Assembly: GCA_039105265.1 (NCBI GenBank)
Contig: JAPFFF010000001.1
Coordinates: forward strand, 5,890,001 to 5,954,000
Direction of reading: 5' to 3'
Length of the DNA: 64,000 nt
Source of the DNA: Tritrichomonas musculus
Taxonomy: Eukaryota; Parabasalia; Tritrichomonadida; Tritrichomonadidae
Shown: piece after piece, positions 20,059 through 33,500 of the stretch
Position numbering within the stretch: position 1 is the first letter of the stretch
How the letters are laid out: every line of letters begins with the position of its first letter
Notes under the pieces: generated by a model
Told to the model about the DNA's origin: nothing
The model's input: the letters and a program-made list of their open reading frames with translations, nothing else
Database searches by the model: none
Program-made: the position numbers and the translations under genes

Positions 20059-22301
20059 TAAATTGTTCATAAATGAAATTACGTGCGTATTCATACATCA
20101 GTACTTTTGTATTATGATTTGGTTTATTTTTTTAAAATATGGGAAAAATAGACAATATTCAAAAAGTGGATTTTCCTATTTTGCAACACTTATTAAAAGA
20201 CCTCTTAGTTAAGAGAAGTGGCCATTATTTATTTTACTTCAAAGTTCGTTATTTTATTTCAAACTTCTTTATGTTTTGAATTTTGTTATCTCCTCTCAAA
20301 ATTTGTTAGTAATTTATTATTTTATCGCAAATATAAACTATTTGCACAAGAAAATTATTAAAAATATTCAATTAATCATTCATGCAAATATGTTTTGTAA
20401 GAAGATGTAGGAATATATAATTAGAAAATATTTATAAGGCAGCATATATTTGATATATTGGAAATTTAACTAGAATGATAAATATCAATCATGATTTTTA
20501 AATGAATTCAACTTTTTTTGCCCATTGATAACTGAAGTGACCGTTAAAAATAGTATCATAAAAAGAATGGTAAATTTTTTTACCTAAATGATTTTTGAAA
20601 AATCTTTTGATGATTACTTATTTATATTTTAATATATAAATAAATTTTAGACAGATTCTTAAAATTGCTTCTGAAGATTATAGTGAAAAATCAAATTTGC
20701 TACTTTATTTAAGTTTTTAAATTTTATTATCTTGATAACTAATGATATTTATGCAATTAACTCGTAAAAATACTAAATGTATGTATATAAAAGAGCATTT
20801 TATATAATTTAATCAATCAGAGCAATCTCAAGTAATTATGTATGAACAAAAGCAGGATTAAATGCAAAACAATATAAAATTTTAAACGATCAACAAAAAA
20901 GCTTATTTTGAAATAATAATCAAATAATCCATTTCCATTTAATTTGTCTTGTAGTATTAACTATTGTATAATAGATAGATTTACATATTTCTTTTATTTA
21001 TTTGAGGTATTAAAAAAAATGTAATTATATGATAATCAGAAATCGCCCAAAGACTTCTCTAATAAAAATCCATTTTATATCATTATTATCATATATTATG
21101 CATTACATATTGGATAAAAGTTGATTTGAAATATAATTATTGAAGTTATAAATGATTTTGTTTAAAATAATAAAATTTTCAAAATTTTACTCAAATTTCA
21201 GCTTTGTTAGCTTACAATCCAAATATTTCATTTTTGGTTCATAAGTTGAAAAATACTCCTTGTTAGATACTATTTTAAATATATGAAACATAAGAATTAT
21301 TTTCATAGATCTAGAAATAATGATATTTTTTAATCAAAAACAAACCGAATTTTCTTTGAAACATCTTTGGGTTTCTTATGGCATATCAATTTAAATAGAT
21401 TCGATATATAGGCACATCTATACCAATTATATATATATGTAAAGTTTTTATAGGGAAAAAATAAAAGGTTGATAAATATCGTTTCTACTAACATAAATAT
21501 GAAATGAAAATTTTCAATTTTTTTTAGAAATATAATATTTTTGAAGCTATAATTTAGATTAAAAGAAAAATAATAGGCAGGTATTAAACATTATATCTAT
21601 TATAAATTAAATAAATAAATAAATTTGCAAAAACTCTGGTAGAGCTGGAAAAAATTGGAATTTATTTTTTTCTTTTCAATGTTGAAAAAAATTTTCTTTT
21701 TTAATGCTATGCATCAATTCATTTGTGTTTCATATAGTATGTATATTTCTGAATATATTGATATACTTTGTTTTTAAATAAATATCATATATATCGAGAA
21801 AAATTGAAATTTATATTTTTTAAATAGGCCTTATTTTTTTTACATCACAAATACTATAAACGTCTTTTTAACGTATTTTTTCATAAAATAACGATTTTTT
21901 GATTTGTAGTATCAATGAAACTTTTTGAATACGAATAAATTTTTTTTTATTTTATGAAGAATCAAAAATAATATTATTTAATTTGAAAAACATTTTACTA
22001 TTTTATCTTTTTATTTTTAAATTATTTAAAACATTTTTAATATAAAAAAATAATTGTATATCAAGATAAAAATAAAAAACTAATATCAAGAAAATAACGT
22101 ATTTACAATTGTAATTACAATTGTAATTTTTAAACGGACAAGTTGTATACAATTGTAAATACAAAAACCAAGGCTTATTTTTAAAATTTTTTTACTAAAA
22201 AAAAGTGTTACAATAAAAAATACCGTTACCATATTAAATTCACTACTGTATTTCATGTTCCACTCATTAGTGTTTTGAAAACTTTTCGCTTCAATACCTT
22301 T
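20059..22301. other. gene-free A+T-rich region
   Basis: No coding frame of normal composition on either strand over 2.2 kb. The only structure I can point to is the inverted repeat at 22099-22162. Confidence 0.55.
22099..22162. repeat. 15-bp perfect inverted repeat around a 34-bp centre
   Basis: GTATTTACAATTGTA at 22099-22113 and its exact reverse complement at 22148-22162. The interior repeats TTACAATTGTAA-like sequence, so alternative pairings exist. It may be a tiny palindromic element or a cruciform-forming site. No target duplication is visible. Confidence 0.6.
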
Positions 22302-22309
22302 TTTACATC

Positions 22310-23169
22310 TAGGCTTGTTAAAAGTCCAGGGTTTTAGGACAACAGTAGGACTTTAGGACCTGCACTTTTCTCTCGATTTTATTGACATATTGGCTTTTCA
22401 ATTTTTTCAGAAATATTAACTTTATCTTTAGAATTAAAAACTTTAGAAACAATTTTTTTAGAAAAACAAATTAAAAAAAACGTTAATAGATAATTTGCAA
22501 TGTATGATCATTATAATTATAATTTTTAAACCTTAAAAGAATACAAAAAATATTGATTCTTTTTAAAGATAAAAGTATTTAACAATTGAAAAAGTTTGTT
22601 AGGTCCTAAAAGTCTAGGCTTTTGTATGAAGTGAACTGAGTGTCCATTTTCGACTTTTTGTAAAAAGCTGTCACTTTTTGTGGACACAAAACTGCTTTTT
22701 TATTTAGTATTTTATTCAAAGATTTGTGTTGAAGTATCCAAAAAATTTTTTATTGGATACTTTATTTTTACTTTAATAAACTCATTAATATCAGAAAAAA
22801 AGCAATAATAAATGTCTTAAACACCTACTATTCTTAATTTTTAAAAAACCTCTCAAATATGAATTATAAACTTTTCAAATTCAAAGAGAATGATTTTGAC
22901 CAAGAAGATCAACATTTGAAATAAAAAATAAAATTCAATGTAAATTTGGATCGATATAATTGGTCAAACGAAATATACATTCAAAATAATCAATGAAAAT
23001 TGAAAGGTGTATCCAAGATTGAATTAAAGTGTCCATTTTGGCTATTTTGGATCCTCAAATTCTCTCAAAAAATAACGAACAAAAATGAGTATCCATTGGA
23101 TACTTTTTGAATACAAACTCGTTTGGACACAAAAGCCTAGCTAAAAGTCCTGGACTTTTAACAAGCCTA
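22310..23169. mobile_element. non-autonomous TIR element A (hAT-like), interrupted by element B
   Basis: Ends are TAGGCTTGTTAAAAGTCCAG and its reverse complement, flanked by a perfect 8-bp target duplication TTTACATC (22302-22309 and 23170-23177). Without the nested element and its target duplication the element is about 325 bp and has no coding capacity. An 8-bp duplication fits hAT-type DNA transposons but is also seen in a few other superfamilies. The intact ends and target sites imply modest age; it must predate the insertion of element B. Confidence 0.85.
22614..23140. mobile_element. non-autonomous TIR element B, copy 1 (nested in A)
   Basis: 527 bp with ends CTAGGCTTTTGT / ACAAAAGCCTAG and a perfect 8-bp target duplication CTAAAAGT (22606-22613 and 23141-23148). 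No open frame. As far as I can read, it is identical to the copy at 23352-23878, so both moved recently. It lies inside element A, giving the order of insertion. Confidence 0.92.
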
Positions 23170-23351
23170 TTTACATCATGATTTGAATTCATTTTAATCA
23201 TTTAATATTAAAAAGTGGATTTTCTTTTTTACAACATTTTTTAATTTTTCAAAACTTTACAATTTTCTTTGAGATAAATTACAATTCAATTTAATCTTTA
23301 CTTTTTGTATATACCATATAAATACACAGGACGATAGAAATTACATATGTA

Positions 23352-23878
23352 CTAGGCTTTTGTATGAAGTGAACTGAGTGTCCATTTTCGACTTTTTGTA
23401 AAAAGCTGTCACTTTTTGTGGACACAAAACTGCTTTTTTATTTAGTATTTTATTCAAAGATTTGTGTTGAAGTATCCAAAAAATTTTTTATTGGATACTT
23501 TATTTTTACTTTAATAAACTCATTAATATCAGAAAAAAAGCAATAATAAATGTCTTAAACACCTACTATTCTTAATTTTTAAAAAACCTCTCAAATATGA
23601 ATTATAAACTTTTCAAATTCAAAGAGAATGATTTTGACCAAGAAGATCAACATTTGAAATAAAAAATAAAATTCAATGTAAATTTGGATCGATATAATTG
23701 GTCAAACGAAATATACATTCAAAATAATCAATGAAAATTGAAAGGTGTATCCAAGATTGAATTAAAGTGTCCATTTTGGCTATTTTGGATCCTCAAATTC
23801 TCTCAAAAAATAACGAACAAAAATGAGTATCCATTGGATACTTTTTGAATACAAACTCGTTTGGACACAAAAGCCTAG
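23352..23878. mobile_element. non-autonomous TIR element B, copy 2
   Basis: Same 527 bp and orientation as 22614-23140. It is flanked by its own 8-bp target duplication CATATGTA (23344-23351 and 23879-23886), which shows that it is an independent insertion and not part of a segmental duplication. Confidence 0.92.
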
Positions 23879-23886
23879 CATATGTA

Positions 23887-24590
23887 AATACATATGTAGT
23901 TTTCGGTTAATTTTTTTATTTGAAAAATATCTTTATCTTCAAAAATTTAGTCAATTAAAATAAAAAAAGCATGAATATAAAGCAGAAATAATTTTTATTC
24001 AGTTATTATTGCTAATAAATTATTAAAACTTTGATATTTCTTTGATCATTCTTTTGATGGTGTAAAATGGCACTTTATATTTATTATAAAATTCTGATTT
24101 TATTTCGACTTATTATGATTGGCTAAATCGTTTTGATTTATTTATTCGATGCATTTGAATTATTTTATAATAGTACCGACATACAAAACCTTTTTTTCTA
24201 TGATATTTTGCTTCTAATTATATCTATCAGATAGAATCATCTGCGATAACATGGTTTTTTGATCAAAATTAGCAAGAGTTAATGAAAAATAGTTTTTATC
24301 TTTAGATTATGAATAAAAATATTGTTTTAAACATAAATAACTGATTTACATCAAAATTTTTGATTTTATATAAAAGTTACGTTAAAATGTTACGTTAATA
24401 AAAATGTGATGTAAAAAAGTAAAGATTAATTCAATTATCTCTTTCTCATGAGATTTATGCAAATGATGAACATTCAGGGAAAGTATTTCTTCCAATTAAT
24501 TATTTATTTTGAAGTATTATAATAATTATTTATTAAATTTAATATATACTTTTATTATATAGAAAAAAACGATATTATAATATATAAAAC
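23887..24590. other. gene-free spacer
   Basis: 700 bases of A+T-rich DNA between element B copy 2 and the 3' end of the giant coiled-coil gene. Nothing else seen. Confidence 0.5.
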
Positions 24591-27500
24591 TTAATTATTA
24601 CTCTGAGAATCATTCATGTATTTGCTTAAATAAGGGAAATTTTGTATCAAATCTTTCTGCATTCCAATTTTTGCAAAATCTTTGTAAATTTCATCAATAA
24701 ACTCTTCATTTATTGGAACCTTTGGAAAGTCAATTTTAGTAATAGGTCCATATGAATCAGGCACATTTACTCCATATCGTTCTTCAACTTCTTCTATTTC
24801 AACCCAAGGCTGATCCAGCTTAGGATCTGGCGTATAATTATTAATTAAGAAAACAACAAGAGTGTCATCCAGATCAGGACACAAGTTCTTTCTCAAATCA
24901 TCATTATTTGAAATCTCATATGATTTATCCAAACAATTGATGATTTGCTTTGTGATTGGGAATTCAACAACGTCATTAGAATTGACATATTCCAACCAAT
25001 TGTTTACAGATTCATAATCTAATCTAGATGGATTTGAAATGATTCCATTTGCAATTTTTTGATCAATTAAAGCAAACAAAAACTTGTGCAAATATGAATT
25101 GATCGTTGGATTGTAATTCAGATGGAATTCATCAATTGCAGAATTCAAGATTGTATTGAAATCTTTCTTCAAAGGTCCAACTTCAAATGATCCAGTTGAA
25201 AACCTGTTGATAAAGATGACGAACTTAGGAAGTAAAGGTAAAACAATCATTTTAGAAGCAATATTCATTATCGGTGTGAAAGTTTGATTGAAAAGATCAA
25301 CTCTTTCTTTATCAAATTTCGAAGAATTCGAATTGACAAGATTCATGACAAGATAAGTGCAAATGAATCGAGATTCTTGAGAATCCATTTTAATATGTGG
25401 GAATTCTTCATTAATGAGTTTCATTGCTAAGTTAAATGTTGATTGATCAACTGTTTCTGATTTGAAGAATTCTTTTTCTATGAGAGTAGAAATGATTGGT
25501 AAAACAGGAGATGGAACAATATGCTGTTTGTTCTCGTTATCAATGTAAACTTCAGGAGAAACATCAACAAAGTCCCATTTAAGAACTCTTCTAAGTATTT
25601 CAAGACAATCATCAAATGAAACATGTTTTGCTTGATCTAACTTGAAATGGGCTTTTCTGTTGTTGTCTTTTGAATCATTTTCATCTTCTGATTCATTGTT
25701 GTCTTCGGATGCAGAGCCACTTTTTTCTTCTTCGTTTTCTTCATATTCTGAATCAGATTCTGTTATCTCTTGGAATTCAATCTCAATGATTCTCTTGGGC
25801 TTGTCTGATGCAAGTTCGTTTTTATCAATGAGAAGAAGAAGTTTCTTTAATTCATACTTGATGCAACGAATTTCCTTTTGATGCTTGAGCAACATGTTGT
25901 GATTAGATATTTCAGTAAACATGTCATCTTGATGTAGACTGCCTCGTTTACTTGACTTTTTATCTTTCATCTTTTCGCTTGATAATGATGTGTTGTTAAT
26001 AAGCTTCTTAACTTCATGCTTAATACACTTGATTGAATTCATTGAGAAATCTTTGAGTTCTGCAAATTCTTTCTTTAATGTTTCAAGATCAATAAGAACA
26101 TCATCATTCAGAGTAACATTATTAGTATCATTATTATCAATGTCAATTTGTTCTTCAGAGTCAGAACCAGAACCAGAAGCAGAATCTTGTTCTTCATTTG
26201 AATTCTGAATATTTACTTCTTTATCTTTGGTAACTTTGGCTGAGTTATTATCAGCCATCACCTTGCTCATGTTTCGTTTCAATGAGTTGATTGATCTACC
26301 ATAAACTTCAAATGTTAATGTATGCTTGTTAACTTGATCAGTCAAATCTTTAATGACGTCATGCATGCTTTTAATTCCTTTTGCATTTGCGCTAATTGTG
26401 AATGAATGGTAATTCAATTCTTCTTTCATCTTAGGAATTTCATGAATTAATTCTTCATTTGATTTGATTGCATCTTCATCTTCACTTCCACTTGCACTGC
26501 TGCTTTCAGAAGGTTCCAATTTATCTTCGATTGAAACAATTCTTTCTTTGAATGCATCAACAAATCGATTGATATCATCGATGTTTTCATTGATGTTTTT
26601 AATTGTTGAATCATATTTCATCTTCTTTAGAGTATCAAGTATATTGTTCATATTGTTCTTCAATTCGATGATTTCATCTGTTGGTGCTGATGCATCATTA
26701 AAGATTCCTTGCTTAATCTTCGATTTAATGACTGTATTTTCTGCTTTAAGAGTATTAACTTTGTCTTGCAGTTCTGGAAGATTTGCTTCATCAAGACGTT
26801 GACTCATTGAGTCTATTTTATCATCATATTCAAGTAGAACTTTGGTCTTGTCTTGAATACTTGATAAGCTTTGTTTTATGTCTTCTAATTCACGTTGATT
26901 TCCATTCACTTTTTGCTCCAATTCAAAGAATTCTTCACTTGAAGGACCGCCTTCTACATATGCTGTCTTCTTCACAGGTGGGTTTAACTTCTTGAGCTTG
27001 AATTGAGTGGCTTGAAGATCAGCTGAAATGTTACTGAATGACGATCTTAAGCTGAGAAGATCTGAATTAATTGAATTGAATTGTTTGTCCTCTTCTTCAA
27101 TTCGTGCTTTGTTTTGTGCTTTGAGTTCTTCGATTTCCGATTTCAATGATTCAATTTCGCTATTGTCATCATTAATGGTTGGAATTGATCTTGTTTTAAC
27201 ATCAATATTTTGTGAATTTTTCAATTTCCTAATTTCATACTTCAAGCAGCTAATGACCCTTGTGACTTTCTCAAATTCTTCATTGTTGATTGGCATTTGA
27301 GCATTGTCTGCACTTTGGTTCATGTCTTCTTTTATGTCGCTGATTAGACGGCTTTGGTTTTCAAGTTGTTTCTTCAGCTCAAAGAAGTCTTCACTGGCTG
27401 ATGGCGACATTGTATATGCTTGCTTTTGCGAGGCTGCTTTAGAGAGCTTCTTGACATTGAAATTGGTCACTTGGAAGTCAGCCTCTAATGTTGTCAATTT

Positions 27501-30500
27501 GGTTTTAAGTGGCATAATGATTGAATGGAGTTCATTAATGTCTGCAATCTCTTTCTTAAAGATCTTCTTAAGTTCATGCTTCAGACAACTGATGCCATTT
27601 TCAAGAGTGTTATTGTGTTTTTCATTTTCTTCTTGATTGTTATGAAGATTTGAAACTTGTTCTTTCAGATCTTCAATGTCTGAATCGGTGATCGTTAAAA
27701 CTGGAATTGAGCGTTCTTTGATTTCACGCGCTTTTTCTTTATCTTCAAATGTTCTTTGTTGATTCTTCAGTTTCTTGATTTCATATTTGATGCAACAAAG
27801 TATCTTGTCGTGCTTATCGATTGTGTTTTGAATGGCTTCTTCTGATTCTTGCTGTGCTTCTTCTTTCTCTTTGCTTTGTGAATTCATTTCTTCAAGTTTA
27901 TTCTTAATTTCTTCTTGCCGCTCAACGATTTCTTTGAGTTTCTGCTGTTGTTCATCATTCTGTGTTTCGTTGGATTGAAGTTTGTCGTTAAATTCGTTCT
28001 TTTGTTGTAAAAGTTCTGATTTCATTTCGTTATTAGATATTGAAAGTTTCTTGAATTCATGCTTCAGACATCCAATAACATGTTCAAGAGTGTTATTGTG
28101 TTTTTCATTTTCTTCTTGATTGCTAAGAAGATATGAAACTTGTTCTTTCAGATCTTCAATGTCTGAATCGGTGATCGTTAAAACTGGAATTGAGCGTTCT
28201 TTGATTTCACGCGCTTTTTCTTTATCTTCAAATGTTCTTTGTTGATTCTTCAGTTTCTTGATTTCATATTTGATGCAACAAAGTATCTTGTCGTGCTTAT
28301 CGATTGTGTTTTGAATGGCTTCTTCTGATTCTCGCTGTGCTTCTTCTTTCTCTTTGCTTTGTGAATTCATTTCTTCAAGTTTATTCTCAATTTCATCATG
28401 TTGCTGTGAAAGTTGTTCTTGTCGTTCAATGACTTCTTTGAGTTTCTGCTGCTGTTCATCGTTCTGAGTTTCATTTGCTTGAAGTTTGCTTTCAAGTTCA
28501 TTTATTTTTTGAAGAAGTTCGTTTTGCTTTTGTTCATGTTGTTCATTTATTTCATTCTGGGATTGATTCAATTCGGTATGCTTTGAATCTTTATCTTGAA
28601 GTTTGTTTTCCAATTCGGATTGCTGCTTTGAAAACTGTTCTTGTGCTAGCTTGTTCTCATGTTGTAATGACTTAAGTTCGTGTTTGATACATCCAATCAC
28701 TTTCTTCAGTTCGTTTCGTTCTTCTTCTTTATTCTTTTTACTTTCTTCATTCGATTCTTGAAGTGATGAGATTTGTTTCTTAATTTCTTCAATGTCATCA
28801 TCGTTGAATGTCATGATTGGTGCTGATCGTTCTTTAATTGATCGTTCTTCTTCTTTCTGTGAAAGATTTTCATGTGATTTCTTCAATTTCTTAAGTTCAT
28901 ATTTGATGCAGCAAAGTGCCTTGTTGTTTTCTGCAAGCGTGTTTTGAATTCTTTCTTCTGTTTCTTGATTTTCTTCTTCTCTTTCTTTGTTTTGTGAATT
29001 TAGAAGTTGAAGTTTGATCTCAAGTTCTTCTTGTTGTTGTGAAAATTGTTCTTGTGTTGATCTGGTTTCTTTTGAAAGTTTCCTCAATTCATATTTAATG
29101 CAACGAAGAACTTTGGAAATATCATTGATTTCGGATGAAAGTTTTTCTTGGTTCTCTTCTTGTTCTTCTTTCATTGCTTTCAATTGCTGTCGTTGTTCTT
29201 TGTCTTGTGATTCATTGGATTGAAGTTTGTTTTCAATTTCTTCTTTATGAGATGAAAGTTGTTCTCGTGTTTCGTTGCTTTCTTTACAAAGTTTCTTAAG
29301 TTCATGCTTAATACAGTTAATAACTTTTTCAATGGTACCGTTGTGTTCCTCATGTTCTTCTTGATTCTTACAAATCGTTGCAATTTGGTCTTTCATTTCT
29401 TCAATATCGGAATCGTTGAATGTCATGATTGGCGCTGATCGTTCTTTACTTGATCGTTCTTCTTCTTTCTGTGAAAGATTTTCATGCGATTCTTTGAGTT
29501 TCCTGATTTCATATTTGATGCATCGAAGTGCTTTGTCTTGCTTATCATTGATCTGTTCAAGTTCGTTAAGTTTGTTATCAATGCGCTCTTCATATTCTTT
29601 CTTCAGTTCATTGTTATCTTTATCTTTCTTTTCATTCGATGAGATCATTTCTTGTGTTTCGCGTAGAACTTTCTTAAGTTCGTATTTGATGCATCGAAGT
29701 GCTTTGTCTTGTTTATCATTGATCTGTTCAAGTTCATTTAGTTTGTTATCAATGCGTTCTTCATATTCCTTCGCGGCTTCGGATGTTTCTTTAGCTTTCT
29801 TTTCATTAGATGAAATAATTTCTCGTGTTTCTTCTGAAACTTTCTTAAGTTCATGTTTGATACATCCAATCACTTTCTTCAGTTCGTTTCGTTCTTCTTC
29901 TTTATTCTTTTTACTTTCTTCATTCGATTCTTGAAGTGATGAGATTTGTTTCTTAATTTCTTCAATGTCATCATCGTTGAATGTCATGATTGGAGCTGAT
30001 CGTTCTTTAATTGATCGCGCTTCTTCTTTCTGTGAAAGATTTTCATGTGATTTCTTCAATTTCTTAAGTTCATATTTGATGCAACAAAGTACCTTGTTGT
30101 TTTCTGTAAGCGTGTTTTGAATACTTTCCTCAGAGACTTGATGTGATTCTGCTTGTTCTTTGTTTCGTGAACTGATTTCTTCTAGTTTTTCTTTGAGTTC
30201 ATCTTGCTGTTGTGAAAGATGATCTTTGGTTTCTTTATTTTCACTTGAAAGTTTCTTGAGTTCGTGCTTGATGCATCGAAGAACTTTCGAAAGTTCAATC
30301 ACTTCTTCTGAGAGTTCCTCTTGCTTCTCTTCATATTGATCATTTATTTCTTTTAGTTTTTGCTGCTGCTCGCTATTTTGTGAATTCATTGATTCAATCT
30401 TATTTTCGAGATCATCTTTTTGTTGTGTGAGTTGCTCTTGAACTGATTTGGTTTCTTTTGAAAGTTTCCTCAATTCATATTTAATGCAACGAAGAACTTT

Positions 30501-33500
30501 GGAAATATCATTGATTTCGGATGAAAGTTTTTCTTGGTTCTCTTCTTGTTCTTCTTTCATTGCTTTCAATTGTTGTTGTTGTTCTTTGTCTTGTGATTCA
30601 TTGGATTGAAGTTTGTCGTTAAATTCGTTCTTTTGTTGTAAAAGTTCTGATTTCATTTCGTTATTAGATATTGAAAGTTTCTTGAATTCATGTTTAAGAC
30701 ATCCAATAACATGTTCAAGAGTGTTATTGTGTTTTTCATTTTCTTCTTGATTGCTAAGAAGATTTGAAACTTGTTCTTTCAGATCTTCAATGTCTGAGTC
30801 GGTGATCGTTAAAACTGGAATTGAGCGTTCTTTGATTTCGCGCGCATTTTCTTTATCTTCAAATGTTCTTTGTTGATTCTTCAGTTTCTTGATTTCATAT
30901 TTGATGCAACAAAGTATCTTGTCGTGCTTATCGATTGTGTTTTGAATGGCTTCTTCTGATTCTTGCTGTGCTTCTTCTTTCTCTTTGCTTTGTGAATTCA
31001 TTTCTTCAAGTTTATTCTCAATTTCATCATGTTGCTGTGAAAGTTGTTCTTGTGTTGATTTAGTGTCTTTTGAAAGTTTCTTAACTTCATGTTTGATGCA
31101 ACTGAGAACTTTAGAAAGATCTTTGATTTCTTGTGAAAGTTCTTCTTGTTTTGTTTCTTGTTGTTTAATGGTGTCATTTAATTGTTGCTGTTGTCCATCA
31201 TTCTGTGTTTGATTGTTTTCGAGTTTATTTTCAAGTTCTTGTTTTTGTTGTGAAAGTTGTTCTTGCGTCGATGTTGTTTCTTTAGAAAGTTTCTTCAGTT
31301 CATGTTTGATGCATCTTAGTGCTTTAGAAAGATCGTTCATCTCTTCTTTCAGTAATTCTTCTTTCTGTTCATTTGCTTCTTTCATTTGTTGTTGTTGCTC
31401 TTTCTCTCGTGATTCATTAGTTTGAAGTTTGTTTTCAAGTTCTTGTTGTTGATGTGAAAGTTGTTCTTGTGCTGATTTCGTTTGGTTTGAAAGCTTCTTC
31501 AGTTCATGTTTGATGCAACTGAGAACTTTAGAAAGATCTTTGATTTCTTGTGAAAGTTCTTCTTGTTTTGTTTCTTGTTGTTTAATAGCGTCATTTAATT
31601 GTTGTTGTTGTCCATCATTCTGTGTTTGATTGTTTTCAAGTTTATTTTCAAGTTCTTCTTGTTGATGTGAAAGTTGTTCTTGTGTTGATTTCGTGTCTTT
31701 TGAAAGTTTCTTAAGTTCATGCTTGATGCAGCGAAGAACATTGGAATGCTCATTCATTGATCGTGCCAGTTCGTCTTCTTTCTGTTGATGTTGTTCATTG
31801 ATTTCTTTTTGAGCTTCATTTTCTTCTTTTTGTTCTGATTCTTTGGCTTGAAGTTTGCTTTCAAGCTCTTCTTGATACTGAGATAGTTTCTCTTTGTTTT
31901 CCTTGCTTTCGTATGAGAGTTTCTTCAATTCATGCTTAATACAACGAAGTGCTTTAGTAAGATCATTAATTTCTTGCATGAGTGCTTCTTGTTTCTGTGT
32001 ATTCTGTTCATTAATTTCTTCCAATCGTTGTTGTTGCTCTTTATCTTGTGCTTCATTGGACTGAAGTTTGTTTTCAAGTTCTTGTTGTTGTTGTGAAAGT
32101 TCTTCTTGGGCTGATTTAGTGTCTTTTGAAAGTTTCTTAACTTCATGTTTGATGCAACTGAGAACTTTAGAAAGATCTTTGATTTCTTGTGAAAGTTCTT
32201 CTTGTTTTTGTTCTTGTTGTTTAATAGTGTCATTTAATTGTTGCTGTTGTCCATCATTCTGTGTTTGATTGTTTTCAAGTTTATTTTCAAGTTCTTCTTG
32301 TTGATGTGAAAGTTGTTCTTGTGTTGATTTCGTGTCTTTTGAAAGTTTCTTAAGTTCATGCTTGATGCAGCGAAGAACATTGGAATGCTCATTTATTGAT
32401 CGTGTCAGTTCGTCTTCTTTCTGTTGATGTTGTTCATTGAGTTCTTTTTGTGCTTCTTTTTCTTCTTTTTGTTCTGATTCTTTAGCTTGAAGGAGGTTCT
32501 CAATTTCTTTTTGTTTTGTTGAAAGTTCTTCTTGTGTTGATTTCGCTTCTTTTGAAAGTTTCTTGAGTTCGTGTTTAAGACAACGAACAACATTCTCAAT
32601 CGAGTTGTTGTGTTTTTCATTTTCTTCTTGATTCTTACAAAGTGCTGAGATTTGATCTTTCAATTCGTCAATGTCTGAATCTGTAATTGTCAATAATGGA
32701 ACAGAACGTTCTTTGATTTCTCGTGCATTTTCTTTAACTTCGAGAGTTTCATGTTTCTTCTTTAGGTTCTTCAATTCATATTTGATGCATCGAAGAGTTG
32801 TAGCTTGTCCATTAAGCGTGTTTTGAATACTTTCTTCAGATGTTTGATGTATTTCTTCTTGTTCTTTGTTTCGTGAAATTATCTCTTCGACTTTGTTCTC
32901 AAGTTCCTCTTGGGATGATTTAGTGTCTTTTGAAAGTTTCTTAAGCTCATGTTTGATGCAACGGACAACTTTCGAAAGATCTTGGATTTCTTGTGATAGT
33001 TCTTCTTCTTTCTCTTCATGTTCTTCTTTCAATTTCTGTTGTTGTTCCTTGTCTTGTGATTCATTAGCTTGAAGTTTGCTTTCAAATTCATCTTTTTGAG
33101 CTGAAAGTTGTTCTTTAGTTTCATTTGAAAGTTTCTTCAATTCATGTTTAATGCATCGAAGAACTTTGGAATGCTCATTCATTTCCTGTGACAACTCGTC
33201 TTGTTTCTGTTCATGCTGCTCAATGATTTCATTTAATTTTTGCTGTTGATCACTACTTTGACTTTCATTTGCTTGAAGCTTGCTTTCAAACTCATTTTGC
33301 TGCTGTGAAAGCTGTTCTTGTACTAACTTAGTTTCATTTGAAAGCTTCTTTAATTCATGCTTTATACAACGAAGTGCTTCAGAGAGATCATTTATTACTT
33401 TCGAAGTCTCTTCTTGTTTAAGTTTGTTTTGATCATTTAATTCATTTTGCAAATTGTTCAATTCATCATTCTTTGATTCTCTCTCTTGAAGTTGGCTTTC

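Noticed and set aside
22310-23169. Capsid- or reverse-transcriptase-bearing element in the gene-free region
   Set aside because: No coding frame, no long terminal repeats and no polymerase or integrase motifs anywhere in 20.1-24.6 kb; only short inverted-repeat DNA elements are present.
22614-23878. Interpretation of the two 527-bp copies as a simple tandem or segmental duplication
   Set aside because: Each copy has its own different perfect 8-bp target duplication and inverted termini, which shows independent insertion.
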